Source: Ascidiaceihabitans donghaensis (GTDB lineage: Bacteria > Pseudomonadota > Alphaproteobacteria > Rhodobacterales > Rhodobacteraceae). Taken from it: DNA of 64,000 nucleotides. Within the stretch, counting starts at the first letter, position 1; every line of letters starts with the position of its first letter. Below the pieces are notes generated by a model. It saw only the letters and a program-made list of their open reading frames with translations, ran no database searches and had not been told where the DNA came from. Made by a program: the position numbers and the translations under genes. Shown in pieces: positions 24,027 to 33,614 of this stretch. The stretch is from assembly GCF_900302465.1 (NCBI RefSeq), contig NZ_OMOR01000001.1:3318729-3382728 (forward strand). The letters run 5' to 3'.

Positions 24027-27000
24027 GTGCACGTCGTCTTTCGCGAAAGCCACGGATTAGAAGAATCTGAAACCCCCATGTACCTCGGGCAAAGCCCGGC
24101 GGACCTTGTGGTGTTGTCGTTTTCCGATTCTGACCTTGGGGCCTTCGCGGCAGGCTTTGCCCGTGCCAAAGGCAAGCTGCCCACAACGCGGCTTGCCAAC
24201 CTAACGGCGCTGAAACATCCTTTGTCTGTGGACACTTACGTCGAACAAACGCTGGACGGGGCCAAGGGCATCTTGATTCGGCTGATCGGCGGCTACGCCT
24301 ATTGGTCCTACGGTTTGCAACAAGTCGAGGCGCTGTGTCGCGCCAAAGGCATCGCGCTGGCCGTGTTGCCCGCAGACGGTCGCGAGGACACGCGGCTTGA
24401 TGATGTGTCTACCTTGCCCAAGTCCACTCTGCGCCGCTTATCCCATCTATGTGACCAAGGAGGCGAAGTCGCGGCGCAAGCTGCATTGGCCCAACTGGCC
24501 CTCGCCGCCGGGCTTTATGCTGGTCCCGTCCGCGGGTCCAAAGTGGTACCAAGCGTCGGCGCATGGACTCCCGAACATGGCGTGACGTGCCCCGTTGCCT
24601 GCTTGCCGCTTGGCGACAAGCAGCGCATCCTGATCAGCTTTTACCGCGCTTATCTCACCTCTGCGGACATGGCCCCAATTGAAGCACTTTTTGAAAGCTT
24701 CCGCGCCAGTGGCTGTGACGTTGTGGCGATCTTTGCGCCCTCTTTGAAGGCCCCTGATGCAGCAGGTTGGTTACGCCGTCAGGTGGTCGCGCTGCAGCCC
24801 GACGCCATCGTCAACGCCACTTCCTTTTCCGGCAAAGGGGCCGATGGCACATCGCCCTTGGACGCAGGCAACGTGCCTGTGTTTCAGGTCGCCCTTGGCA
24901 CATCGCGCCAAAAGGCATGGGCAGACGCCGAACGCGGATTGTCCCCCACGGACCTTGCCATGCATGTGGTGCTGCCCGAAGTGGACGGGCGCATCTTTGC
25001 AGGGGTGGCAAGCTTTAAGGAGCCCGGCAAGAAAGACCCGCAGCTGGAATACTCCCGCTTCACCCACCGCCCCTTGGCGGCGCGGATCACGGCGATCACC
25101 GATCAGGTCATGGGATGGGTTGCCCTGCAAAAACAGGCAGATACAGCACCCGCCATCGTGCTGTCGACCTATCCGGGCAAGGATTGGAACATGGCGCATG
25201 CGGTGGGGCTGGATGCGCTGGCCTCGGCGGACGCCATTCTGGAGGATGTGGGCGCACCAAAAGGCCCGCCTTTGCAGGATGCGTTGAAAGACACGGTTGC
25301 ATGGCCGCTGGAGCACTACCAAAGGGCGCTGAAATCCCTGCCCGAAGACCTGCAAAGCGATCTGGGAAAGGCATGGGGCAACGCTGCTGACGATCCCATG
25401 TGCCATGACGGCGCGCTCAGATTTCCCGCCACCCGAAGGGGTGCGGTGCTGGTTGCTTTGCAGCCAGAGCGCGGCGATGTGACGACCCGCGAAGACGACT
25501 ATCACGATCTGGCTCGCACCCCGCGCCACAGCTATGTGGCCTTCTATCTGTGGCTGCGCGCACAGAACATCAATGCGCTGATCCATGTGGGCGCCCATGG
25601 CACGCTGGAATGGCTGCCGGGCAAGTCCGTGGCGCTTTCAAACGACTGCTGGCCCAGCGTTTTGATCGGCGACACGCCTGTGATTTACCCGTTCATCGTC
25701 AACGATCCGGGCGAAGCAGCGCAAGCCAAGCGGCGCATCGGGGCCGTGACTTTGGGCCACATCCCCCCTGCCATGAAGCAAAGCCAAACACCGGACCAGT
25801 TCGTCCGGCTTGAGGCGCTTTTGGACGAGTTTTCCAACGCCGATGGCCTAGACCCAAAACGCCGCGACCGTTTGCAAGACGACATCCGCACAGAAGCACG
25901 GGCGATTGGTGTGGAACAGGACTTGGGCTTGGATATGGCCAGCTGTTCTGCCGAGGCGATCACCCGCATCGACCGCTTTGTCTGCGACATCAAGGAAAGC
26001 CAGTTTGGCGACGGGCTGCACATCTATGGCCGCGTTCCCGAGGTACCAACGCAGTTTGACAGTGTCGCCGCCGCCCAAGGCGAAAAAACGGCCCTTCTGG
26101 ACGCGTTGGCCGGCAAACGCATTGCGCCGGGGCCCTCTGGTTCGCCGTACCGCGGCCGCACGGATGTTTTGCCCACGGGCCGTAACCTGTTCACCACTGA
26201 TCCACGGTCGGTCCCTACACGGTCAGCCTATGCCCAAGGGGTACGGTTGGCCGAAGAACTGGTACGCCGCCATTTGCAGGAAGAGGGCGATTACCCCAAA
26301 GGGCTGATCGTGGACCTTTGGGGCTCCGCCACCATGCGCACGGCGGGCGAGGAATTCGCCATGGCGCTGGCGCTTTTGGGCGTGAAGCCTGTCTGGGACA
26401 AGGGATCCGAACGGGTCAGCGGCATCGAAGTGCTGCCCATCACGGATCTGGACCGCCCGCGTCTGGACGTGACCTTGCGCGTCTCTGGCCTGTTCCGCGA
26501 TGTGTTTCCAACGCTTTCGGCGCTTTATGCCCAAGCGGTGCGGGTATTGGCCCAGCGCGACGAGGCGCCTGACTGGAACCCCTTTGTGGGCACGACGGAC
26601 GCTCGCGTGTTTGGCCCTGCGCCGGGCAGCTATGGCCTTGGTATGGGCGATCTGGTGGACACCTACGACGACGACAGCCGCCGCAAGGCAGGCGAGGCGT
26701 GGTTAAAGGCGTCCAGCTACGCCTTGGACGGCGACAAGATCACCCAAAACGCACAAGGTATCGCAGACCGTGTTGCGGCGTCCGACAGCTTTGTGCATCC
26801 GCAAGATTTGCCCGAAACCGATCTTTTGTTGGCTGGTGACTACGCCACCCATGAAGCGGGCTTCGCTGCCGCGAAGGCCGCAAGGGGCGGAAGCGTCGCG
26901 CGATTGTATCACCTTGACAACACCGACCCTGCGCATCCGCGTGCCCGCACCCTACCCGAGGAAATCGCCCGCGTGGTCCGCGCCCGCGCCGCCAACCCCG

Positions 27001-27287
27001 ACTGGATCGCAGGCATGCAACGCCACGGTTTTCGCGGGGCCGCCGAGATTGCAGCGACTTTGGAACACATGGGCGCTTTTGCACATCTGGCGCAGGCCGT
27101 TCCCGCGCATCTGTTCGACCTTTACTATGACGCCACCCTTGGCGACACCGCAGTTGATGCGTTCTTGAGCGATGCCAACCCAGAAGCCCACCGCGCGATG
27201 CAAGACCGCTTTAATGCACTGCATGACGCAGGCCTTTGGCAGACGCGCCGCAATTCGATTGCCGCCCGCCTGAAGGTGGCAGAGTGA
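24027..27287 (+). CDS. cobN: Cobaltochelatase large subunit
   Basis: ATP-dependent insertion of cobalt into hydrogenobyrinic acid a,c-diamide, acting with CobS and CobT (not in this window). 1086 residues; start is GTG at 24027 (MHVVFRESHGLEE), six bases after the cobW stop, and the first residues fit the family. The H subunit-like region includes GAHGTLEWLPGKSVALS, FIVNDPGEAAQAKRR and WGSATMRTAGEEFAMALALLG, shared with magnesium chelatase BchH. Length is slightly short of some relatives (about 1250), as is common in this order. Overlaps cobG. Confidence 0.96.
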   Translation: MHVVFRESHGLEESETPMYLGQSPADLVVLSFSDSDLGAFAAGFARAKGKLPTTRLANLTALKHPLSVDTYVEQTLDGAKGILIRLIGGYAYWSYGLQQVEALCRAKGIALAVLPADGREDTRLDDVSTLPKSTLRRLSHLCDQGGEVAAQAALAQLALAAGLYAGPVRGSKVVPSVGAWTPEHGVTCPVACLPLGDKQRILISFYRAYLTSADMAPIEALFESFRASGCDVVAIFAPSLKAPDAAGWLRRQVVALQPDAIVNATSFSGKGADGTSPLDAGNVPVFQVALGTSRQKAWADAERGLSPTDLAMHVVLPEVDGRIFAGVASFKEPGKKDPQLEYSRFTHRPLAARITAITDQVMGWVALQKQADTAPAIVLSTYPGKDWNMAHAVGLDALASADAILEDVGAPKGPPLQDALKDTVAWPLEHYQRALKSLPEDLQSDLGKAWGNAADDPMCHDGALRFPATRRGAVLVALQPERGDVTTREDDYHDLARTPRHSYVAFYLWLRAQNINALIHVGAHGTLEWLPGKSVALSNDCWPSVLIGDTPVIYPFIVNDPGEAAQAKRRIGAVTLGHIPPAMKQSQTPDQFVRLEALLDEFSNADGLDPKRRDRLQDDIRTEARAIGVEQDLGLDMASCSAEAITRIDRFVCDIKESQFGDGLHIYGRVPEVPTQFDSVAAAQGEKTALLDALAGKRIAPGPSGSPYRGRTDVLPTGRNLFTTDPRSVPTRSAYAQGVRLAEELVRRHLQEEGDYPKGLIVDLWGSATMRTAGEEFAMALALLGVKPVWDKGSERVSGIEVLPITDLDRPRLDVTLRVSGLFRDVFPTLSALYAQAVRVLAQRDEAPDWNPFVGTTDARVFGPAPGSYGLGMGDLVDTYDDDSRRKAGEAWLKASSYALDGDKITQNAQGIADRVAASDSFVHPQDLPETDLLLAGDYATHEAGFAAAKAARGGSVARLYHLDNTDPAHPRARTLPEEIARVVRARAANPDWIAGMQRHGFRGAAEIAATLEHMGAFAHLAQAVPAHLFDLYYDATLGDTAVDAFLSDANPEAHRAMQDRFNALHDAGLWQTRRNSIAARLKVAE

Positions 27288-28417
27288 GTGATCCGCAAGT
27301 CAAAGGTTGGTGCCCTGGCGCCTACCGTCCGATGATGTCCGGCGACGGGTTGATCGTGCGCGTGCGTCCCCGCTTGGGGTCCATTCCCGCTGACAAGGTA
27401 CAAGGGCTTTGCGACCTATCGTTAACCCATGGCAACGGCATTCTTGATCTGACCAACCGGGCCAATCTACAAATGCGCGGCGTGCGTGACCACCAAGCGG
27501 TTTTGGATGGGTTGTGGGACTTGGGACTTCTGGACCCGACGCCGGAACTGGAACAGCGCCGCAACATCATCGTGGCCCCTGTTTGCGGTCCGCATCACGT
27601 GTCCATAGCCATTGCAGACCGCTTGATTACCAAACTGAACGCTTTGCCAGACCTGCCTGCCAAGTTCGGCTTCGTTGTCGATGCTGACGGCCCACGGCAA
27701 CTCAGTGCAGCCTCGGGCGACATCCGCATTGAGACCTCGGTCAGCGGCGGATTGATCGTGCGCGCCGATGGATCAGACCTTGGCCAAGCGGTGACCGAAA
27801 GCGAAGTGGTTAATGCAGCTGTCGCATTGGCCCGTTGGTTTAACGAAACCGTAAACCCCGACATCCGGCGTATGGCCCCGCATCTTGAGACAACGCCTCT
27901 GCCCCATTGTTTCGCACGCGAAACATTTGCGCCTTCAGCGCCCGCACTGACACCCGGGCCGTTAACCAATGCGTTTGCATATGGCGTTCCATTTGGCAGC
28001 ATCGACGCGCTGGCGTTGAAAACGCTTTTGACCCGTTCCAAAGCGGGTCACATGCGCTTTGCCCCCAATCGCATTTTTATACTCGACGGTGCGGCGATAA
28101 CCGACATGCAGGCTTTCGCCACATCTGCAGATGACCCGCGATTGAACATCCATGCCTGCCCCGGTGCACCTGCCTGTGCCTCTGCCAGCGTAACCACACG
28201 CGACGCGGCCGACATCCTTGCGCCGCACCTTAAAGGACGCAGCCTGCATATTTCCGGTTGCGCCAAAGGCTGCGCCCACCGCGCATCCACCGATGTCGTC
28301 GCTGTGGGCCGGGACGGCGCGTTTGATCTTGTCCGAAACGGTCATCCATGGGATGAGCCGCTGCAGCGCGGACTTGCCCTAGACCGGCTGGCCGATGAAT
28401 TGGAGCTTTTGACGTAA
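27284..28417 (+). CDS. cobG: Precorrin-3B synthase
   Basis: Oxygen-dependent hydroxylation/lactonisation of precorrin-3A to precorrin-3B; it marks the aerobic pathway. 377 residues, starting at GTG 27284, which overlaps the cobN stop as GTGA. A nitrite/sulfite-reductase-like protein with two ferredoxin-like half domains (NRANLQMRG near residue 52) and the [4Fe-4S] cysteines in NIHACPGAPACASA and ISGCAKGCAH. The frame is open 48 bases further upstream inside cobN. Confidence 0.92.
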   Translation: MSDPQVKGWCPGAYRPMMSGDGLIVRVRPRLGSIPADKVQGLCDLSLTHGNGILDLTNRANLQMRGVRDHQAVLDGLWDLGLLDPTPELEQRRNIIVAPVCGPHHVSIAIADRLITKLNALPDLPAKFGFVVDADGPRQLSAASGDIRIETSVSGGLIVRADGSDLGQAVTESEVVNAAVALARWFNETVNPDIRRMAPHLETTPLPHCFARETFAPSAPALTPGPLTNAFAYGVPFGSIDALALKTLLTRSKAGHMRFAPNRIFILDGAAITDMQAFATSADDPRLNIHACPGAPACASASVTTRDAADILAPHLKGRSLHISGCAKGCAHRASTDVVAVGRDGAFDLVRNGHPWDEPLQRGLALDRLADELELLT

Positions 28418-29046
28418 TGCCATATGAATATGAGACCGATGGCGCGACCATCTACAAAGGCAGTTTTGCGACGATCCGCGCAGAAGCTGATCTGGCCCGG
28501 TTTGACGCCGATGTGGAACAGATTGCGGTGCGCATGATCCACGCAGCCGGCATGGTGGACTTGGCGCAGTACATCCATTTTTCAGACGGATTTGGTACGG
28601 CGGCGCGGGCGGCGTTGCAAGCCGGTGCGCCAATTCTGTGTGACGCCTATATGGTGTCCGAAGGCGTCACACGCAAACGCCTGCCAGCTGATAATCAGGT
28701 CATTTGCACACTGCGCGATGACGCTGTACCCGACATGGCCAAAGACATGTCCAACACACGCTCTGCTGCCGCACTGGAGCTGTGGCGCCCCCACCTAGAC
28801 GGGGCTTTGGTCGCAATCGGCAATGCGCCCACGGCCTTGTTCCATTTGCTCAATATGCTTGAGGACCCCGATTGCCCGCGCCCTGCGGCTATCATCGGCT
28901 GCCCTGTGGGCTTCATCGGCGCCATGGAAAGCAAAGACGCACTGCGCGACGCCAACCCCGTGCCATGGGTCATCGTTGAAGGACGCTTGGGCGGTTCGGC
29001 CATCACCGTGGCCGCCATCAATGCCATCGCGAGCCGCGCAGAATGA
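28417..29046 (+). CDS. cobH: Precorrin-8X methylmutase
   Basis: Moves the methyl group from C11 to C12 of precorrin-8X to give hydrogenobyrinic acid. 209 residues, full length for CobH/CbiC. Visible family features are the active-site histidine in RMIHAAGMVDLAQY, the GAPILCDAYMV segment and the C-terminal PVGFIGAMESKDAL. Its ATG overlaps the cobG TAA by one base (TAATG). Confidence 0.95.
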   Translation: MPYEYETDGATIYKGSFATIRAEADLARFDADVEQIAVRMIHAAGMVDLAQYIHFSDGFGTAARAALQAGAPILCDAYMVSEGVTRKRLPADNQVICTLRDDAVPDMAKDMSNTRSAAALELWRPHLDGALVAIGNAPTALFHLLNMLEDPDCPRPAAIIGCPVGFIGAMESKDALRDANPVPWVIVEGRLGGSAITVAAINAIASRAE

Positions 29047-29783
29047 GCGCCGCACCCGAAACCGGCACGATTTACGGCGTGGGCCTTGGGCCGGGCGATC
29101 TGGAGCTTTTGAGCGTCAAGGCAGACCGTCTGGTGCGCGGCGCGAAACATGTGGCGTTTTTCCGCAAAGCTGGCCGCGAAGGGCAATCGCGCCGCATTGC
29201 AGCCCCTTTGTTGGGCGATGGTGTCATTGAATTTGCGATGGAATACCCTGTCACAACGGAAATTCCCCTAAGCGATCCGCGCTACAATGAAATCCTGTCC
29301 GCCTTCTACGCCGACTGCGCCGCCCATTTACAGGCCTTGGCGCAAGGCGGCGAAGACGTTGTGGTGCTGTGTGAAGGCGATCCGTTTTTCTACGGATCCT
29401 TCATGCACATGTACACGCGCCTGAAAGATGTGGTGCCTGTCGAAGTGGTGCCCGCCATCACCGGCATGTCCGGGGCGTGGACCGCGACGGGTGCGCCGAT
29501 CACATGGGGTGACGATATTTTGACGGTGCTGATGGGTACGCTGCCAGAAGCAACCCTGACAGAACAAATGGCCAGCTCGGACGCCATCGTGGTGATGAAG
29601 ATCGGGCGCAACATCGATAAGGTACGCAATGCTTTGCGCGCCGCCGGGAAATTCGACGCGGCGTGGCTGATCGAATACGCGACAATGCCCAATCAGACAG
29701 TGCAAAAGCTGTCCGATGCGGGGGATAAGGTGACGCCTTATTTCTCGATTATCGTGGTGCATGGACAGGGTCGCAGACCGTGA
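29043..29783 (+). CDS. cobI: Precorrin-2 C20-methyltransferase
   Basis: SAM-dependent methylation of precorrin-2 at C20 giving precorrin-3A. 246 residues of the tetrapyrrole methylase fold, with GVGLGPGDLELLSVKA at the N-terminus, VVLCEGDPFFYGSFMHM and VVPAITGMSGAWTATG. Overlaps cobH by ATGA and cobJ by GTGA. Confidence 0.94.
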   Translation: MSAAPETGTIYGVGLGPGDLELLSVKADRLVRGAKHVAFFRKAGREGQSRRIAAPLLGDGVIEFAMEYPVTTEIPLSDPRYNEILSAFYADCAAHLQALAQGGEDVVVLCEGDPFFYGSFMHMYTRLKDVVPVEVVPAITGMSGAWTATGAPITWGDDILTVLMGTLPEATLTEQMASSDAIVVMKIGRNIDKVRNALRAAGKFDAAWLIEYATMPNQTVQKLSDAGDKVTPYFSIIVVHGQGRRP

Positions 29784-30529
29784 GCGGGCGCGTGTCCATC
29801 GTAGGGCTTGGACCCGGGGACGAGGATCTTGTGACGCCGCAGGTCCGCGCCGTTTTAGCAGAAGCCACCGATGTCGTTGGATATTTTCCTTACGTGGCAC
29901 GGGTGGCAGAACGCGATGGTCTGACGCTGCACGGCTCTGACAATCGGGTTGAAATTGACCGCTCGCAACATGCGTTGCAGATGGCGGCCGAAGGTAAAAA
30001 TGTGGTTGTTGTGTCATCCGGTGATCCGGGTGTTTTTGCGATGGCCGCCGCCGTGTTCGAGGCGTTGGAAGCTGGACCAGCCGCTTGGTTGAACCTGCGG
30101 ATTGACGTGTTGCCGGGGATCACCGCGATGCTGGCAGCGTCAGCCCGTGCAGGCGCACCTTTGGGACATGATTTTTGCGCGATCAACCTCAGCGACAACC
30201 TCAAACCATGGGATTTGATCGAAAAGCGGTTGCGGTTGGCGGCTGAAGCCGACTTCGCAATGGCGTTCTATAATCCACGATCCAAATCGCGGCCCGAAGG
30301 TTTTGAAAAAACGCTTGAAATTTTGAAAGACGCATGCGGCGATGACCGCCCTGTGATCTTTGCGCGCAACGTGTCACGCGATGATGAAACGCTGAAGGTT
30401 GTGCCGCTATCCCAAACAACCGCAGACATGGCGGACATGCGCACAATGGTCTTGGTCGGGTCTTCGACGACCCGCATTATCAAGCGTGATCAAGGGGATA
30501 TCATCTATACACCACGGTCGGTGTCATGA
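29780..30529 (+). CDS. cobJ: Precorrin-3B C17-methyltransferase
   Basis: SAM-dependent ring contraction step: methylates C17 of precorrin-3B to give precorrin-4. 249 residues, GTG start overlapping the cobI stop. Motifs VGLGPGDEDLVTPQ, VVVSSGDPGVFAMAAAVFE, LPGITAMLAASARAGAPLGHDF and AFYNPRSKSRP are diagnostic of CobJ/CbiH. Its last 25 bp overlap the 3' end of cobK on the other strand. Confidence 0.95.
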   Translation: MSGRVSIVGLGPGDEDLVTPQVRAVLAEATDVVGYFPYVARVAERDGLTLHGSDNRVEIDRSQHALQMAAEGKNVVVVSSGDPGVFAMAAAVFEALEAGPAAWLNLRIDVLPGITAMLAASARAGAPLGHDFCAINLSDNLKPWDLIEKRLRLAAEADFAMAFYNPRSKSRPEGFEKTLEILKDACGDDRPVIFARNVSRDDETLKVVPLSQTTADMADMRTMVLVGSSTTRIIKRDQGDIIYTPRSVS

Positions 30530-31248
30530 GCCAGCCAGTCCATTACAGCCGCCACGCTGCCGACCTCGGCGCGGTTGGGGATGTGTGGGCGGTCGATCAT
30601 GATGATCGGCAAACCAAGGCTGCGCGCCGCGATGATTTTGGCCTGCGCGCCGCTGCCGCCTGCGTTCTTGGACACGATCACGTCAATATTGTGATCGCGC
30701 ATCAAGGCGATGTCATTGTCGACGGTAAACGGCCCCTGATCAACGATGATGTGGGTCTTGGGCAAAGGCACATCACCGTCCGGCGCATCGACCAAACGCA
30801 AAAGATAGCTGTGTTGCGACATCGGCGCGAAGGCGTCCAGATGCATCCGGCCAATTGCCAACATAACATTGCGCGGCGGACCTTTCAGGGCCGCAACTGC
30901 CGCCGCGATACTGGGCACACGGGTCCAGGTGTCGCCGGTTTGCGCGGTCCACTGGGGACGGGAAAGCGCAAGCAAAGGCGTTGTGTCGCAAGCCCCCACC
31001 GCATTGGTGCTCAGTTGCGCGGCAAACGGGTGCGTGGCGTCTACCACATGGGTGATGCCGTGCTCCGCAATATAGCGTTTCAGCCCCTGAACGCCGCCAA
31101 ATCCACCCACCCGCGTGGGCAATGGTTGCCGCTTGGGTTGCGCTACGCGGCCTGCGTAACTGAACGTGGCTGTCACGCCAGCCTCATGCACGGCATGGGC
31201 CAAAGCCGTGGCTTCGGTCGTGCCGCCAAGGATCAGAAGGTGTGTCAT
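30505..31248 (-). CDS. cobK: Precorrin-6A reductase, inverted within the cob operon
   Basis: NADPH-dependent reduction of precorrin-6A to 6B. 247 residues from the ATG at 31248: MTHLLILGGTTEATALA, then HVVDATHPFA and a C-terminal VIVSKNAGGSGAQAKI...LPIIMIDRP. It is the only cob gene here between cobW and cobF that faces left. Its start codon shares CATG with the cobL start (31246-31249), and AGGAC just upstream of it lies inside the cobL coding region. Its 3' end overlaps cobJ by 25 bp. It must therefore use a promoter inside cobL. In-frame sequence upstream to 31440 is the cobL antisense. Confidence 0.93.
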   Translation of the reverse strand: MTHLLILGGTTEATALAHAVHEAGVTATFSYAGRVAQPKRQPLPTRVGGFGGVQGLKRYIAEHGITHVVDATHPFAAQLSTNAVGACDTTPLLALSRPQWTAQTGDTWTRVPSIAAAVAALKGPPRNVMLAIGRMHLDAFAPMSQHSYLLRLVDAPDGDVPLPKTHIIVDQGPFTVDNDIALMRDHNIDVIVSKNAGGSGAQAKIIAARSLGLPIIMIDRPHIPNRAEVGSVAAVMDWLAHDTDRGV

Positions 31249-32452
31249 GTCTAGTCCTGCGTCTGCGCATTGGTTAACTATAATAGGCATTGGCGAAGAT
31301 GGCCCGAATGGCCTACCGCCCGCAAGCCTGAAAGCACTGCAAGAAGCCGAGGTCATCATGGGATCACCACGCCATCTGTCGCTGCTTCCAGACGTGTCTG
31401 CCCGCCTTGAAGAATGGCCTGTACCGTTTGCGGATGGCATCGAAATCCTGAAAGGGTTTTCAGGCCAACGCGTTGTTGCTTTGGCGTCTGGTGATCCGTT
31501 TTGGTACGGTGCGGGATCCGTCTTCGCCCGTCACTTTGCGTCTTCCGAATGGTGCGCTTTTCCAGTGCCCTCGACATTTTCGCGGGCTGCGGCACAAATG
31601 GGTTGGCCTTTGGAAACAACACATTGCGTCGGGCTGCATGCCGCCCCAATGCCCCGGCTGAAGCCGCATCTTGCAACGGGGCAGCGTCTGATTGTGTTGC
31701 TTCGTGACGGCGATGCTGTGGCGGAATTGCAGGATTATTTGGCTGGTGAAGGCTTTGCCAAAACAGCGTTGACCGTGATGGAAGCCTTGGGTGGGCCGCG
31801 ACAGCGTGTGACACAGTTGACGGCGTCTGACCCGGCGCAACCCTTTCAGCATCCTGTCTGCGCAGCACTTGAGGTCACAGGCGATGGTGCGGTGCTGACC
31901 TGCGCCTCGGGACGTTCGGATGAGATGTTCGATCACGATGGCCAGATGACCAAACGCCCCGTGCGCGCGTTAACCATGTCTGCACTGGCGCCGCGCCCTT
32001 TTGAAACCCTTTGGGATTTGGGCGCAGGGTCTGGTTCAATCTCGATTGAGTGGCTGTTGTCTCACCCCACAACCCACGCCGTTGCAGTTGAAGCAAACCC
32101 GCAACGCGCGACACGGGCCGCGCAGAATGCACAGCGCCTTGGCGTGGACAGGCTGCGCGTTCACACAGCGTCTTCCATAGACGCACTTGATGCCTTGCCT
32201 GCGCCAGATGCGGTGTTCATCGGGGGCGGATTAAGCCAAGATTTGCTGGAAGCCCTTTGGGCGATCGTTCCCAAAGGCTGCCGCATTGTGGCCAATGCCG
32301 TGACCCTTGAAGCCGAAGCACTTTTGGCACAGTGGCATCGAACCGAAGGTGGCGATTTGCTGCGTATCGAACTGGCGCAAAGCAAACCATTGGGGTCAAA
32401 ACGCGGCTGGTCCAGCAGCTATCCGATTGTGCAATGGGGTGTGACCCGATGA
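31247..32452 (+). CDS. cobL: Precorrin-6Y C5,15-methyltransferase (decarboxylating)
   Basis: Two-domain enzyme of 401 residues that methylates C5 and C15 and decarboxylates the acetate side chain to give precorrin-8X. The N-terminal CbiE-like tetrapyrrole methylase domain (IIGIGEDGPNGLPPASL, VALASGDPFWYGAGS) is fused to a CbiT-like Rossmann methylase (LWDLGAGSGSISIEWLL, FIGGGLSQDLLEALW). Start at 31247 has GAAGG 9 bases upstream; both it and the cobK start lie in one CATG. Overlaps cobE by ATGA. Confidence 0.95.
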   Translation: MSSPASAHWLTIIGIGEDGPNGLPPASLKALQEAEVIMGSPRHLSLLPDVSARLEEWPVPFADGIEILKGFSGQRVVALASGDPFWYGAGSVFARHFASSEWCAFPVPSTFSRAAAQMGWPLETTHCVGLHAAPMPRLKPHLATGQRLIVLLRDGDAVAELQDYLAGEGFAKTALTVMEALGGPRQRVTQLTASDPAQPFQHPVCAALEVTGDGAVLTCASGRSDEMFDHDGQMTKRPVRALTMSALAPRPFETLWDLGAGSGSISIEWLLSHPTTHAVAVEANPQRATRAAQNAQRLGVDRLRVHTASSIDALDALPAPDAVFIGGGLSQDLLEALWAIVPKGCRIVANAVTLEAEALLAQWHRTEGGDLLRIELAQSKPLGSKRGWSSSYPIVQWGVTR

Positions 32453-32817
32453 TCGTTGCAGGGTTTGGATTTACCACCTCCGCCACATTGGACAGCCTTA
32501 AACAGGCCTTGGATGCAACGGGCTACGCGATGCAGATAGACGGGGTCGCAACTGCGGCAGACAAAACGCAAACACCTGCTTTCGTGGACTTTGCCAAGAC
32601 CCAAGACTGCGCTGTTTTCAAAGTCGCCACCACCGAGATCGAAGCGGCCCAAACCCAGACCCAATCACCAATCAGCACACGCGAACGCGGCACAGGCTCT
32701 GTCGCCGAAGCCGCCGCCTTGTCCGCGGCAGGCCCCGGTGCCACACTGATCGTATCCCGCCAAATTTCAAACGACCGCATGGCCACTTGTGCCATCGCAA
32801 AAGGACCCAACCTATGA
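32449..32817 (+). CDS. cobE: CobE/CbiG C-terminal-domain protein
   Basis: 122 residues ([21 protein letters not shown]). Matches the CobE/CbiG C-terminal family by the opening GFGFTTSA, the central [17 protein letters not shown] and the end [22 protein letters not shown]. CobE is required for aerobic cobalamin synthesis in some bacteria, with an unsettled biochemical role. Overlaps both cobL and cobM by 4 bases. Confidence 0.9.
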   Translation: MIVAGFGFTTSATLDSLKQALDATGYAMQIDGVATAADKTQTPAFVDFAKTQDCAVFKVATTEIEAAQTQTQSPISTRERGTGSVAEAAALSAAGPGATLIVSRQISNDRMATCAIAKGPNL

Positions 32818-33614
32818 CTGTTCACTTCATCGGCGCAGGACCCGGCGCACCCGACCTTTTGACTTTGCGCGGTCGTGATATCATCGCGGCCTGTCCTGTT
32901 TGCCTTTATGCGGGGTCTTTGGTGCCGCAGGAAATCTTGCAGCATTGTCCAAAGGATGCAGAGATTATCAACACCGCCGCCATGGATCTGAACACCATCA
33001 TCGAGGCCTGCGTGACAGCCACCAAGGCGGGCAAAGACGTGGCGCGCCTGCATTCCGGTGACTTGTCTGTGTGGTCTGCCATGGGCGAACAAATGCGCCG
33101 CTTGCGCGCGGCAGACGTGCCAGTGTCCGTGACCCCCGGCGTGCCTTCTTTTGCAGCAGCCGCAGCGGCCTTGGGCACGGAACTTACCTTGCCGGGCTTG
33201 GCCCAATCTGTGGTTTTGACACGCACGCCGGGACGGGCCTCCAGCATGCCCGAAGGCGAAAGCCTGACAAATTTTGCAGCCACCGGGGCCACTTTGGCCA
33301 TTCACCTGTCAATCCAGAATTTGGACACGGTTGTCGGCGATTTGGTGCCCTCTTACGGTGCCGATTGCCCCGTCGCCGTGGTCTACCGCGCCAGCTGGCC
33401 CGACGAACAGATCATTCGCGCGACGCTTGCGACAATCGCCGATGTGGTCACGCCCGAAATTGCACGCACCGCGCTGATCCTTGTGGGGCCTGCCTTGGCG
33501 GGTGAAGGGTTTGACGAAAGCTGTCTTTATTCGACAGACTATGACCGCCGCTACCGCCCGCAAACCGCTGACAGCCCTTGGGCCTCATGGAGTGAAAAAG
33601 ATGAACAACCCTAA
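32814..33614 (+). CDS. cobM: Precorrin-4 C11-methyltransferase
   Basis: SAM-dependent methylation of precorrin-4 at C11 giving precorrin-5. 266 residues beginning [20 protein letters not shown], with [32 protein letters not shown] and [16 protein letters not shown] as family marks. ATG overlaps the cobE stop. Its 3' end overlaps the cobB start by 14 bases. Confidence 0.95.
   Translation: MTVHFIGAGPGAPDLLTLRGRDIIAACPVCLYAGSLVPQEILQHCPKDAEIINTAAMDLNTIIEACVTATKAGKDVARLHSGDLSVWSAMGEQMRRLRAADVPVSVTPGVPSFAAAAAALGTELTLPGLAQSVVLTRTPGRASSMPEGESLTNFAATGATLAIHLSIQNLDTVVGDLVPSYGADCPVAVVYRASWPDEQIIRATLATIADVVTPEIARTALILVGPALAGEGFDESCLYSTDYDRRYRPQTADSPWASWSEKDEQP

Noticed and set aside
24771-25598. 275-codon antisense frame in cobN
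   Set aside because: Long only because of high GC at third positions; cobN is intact.
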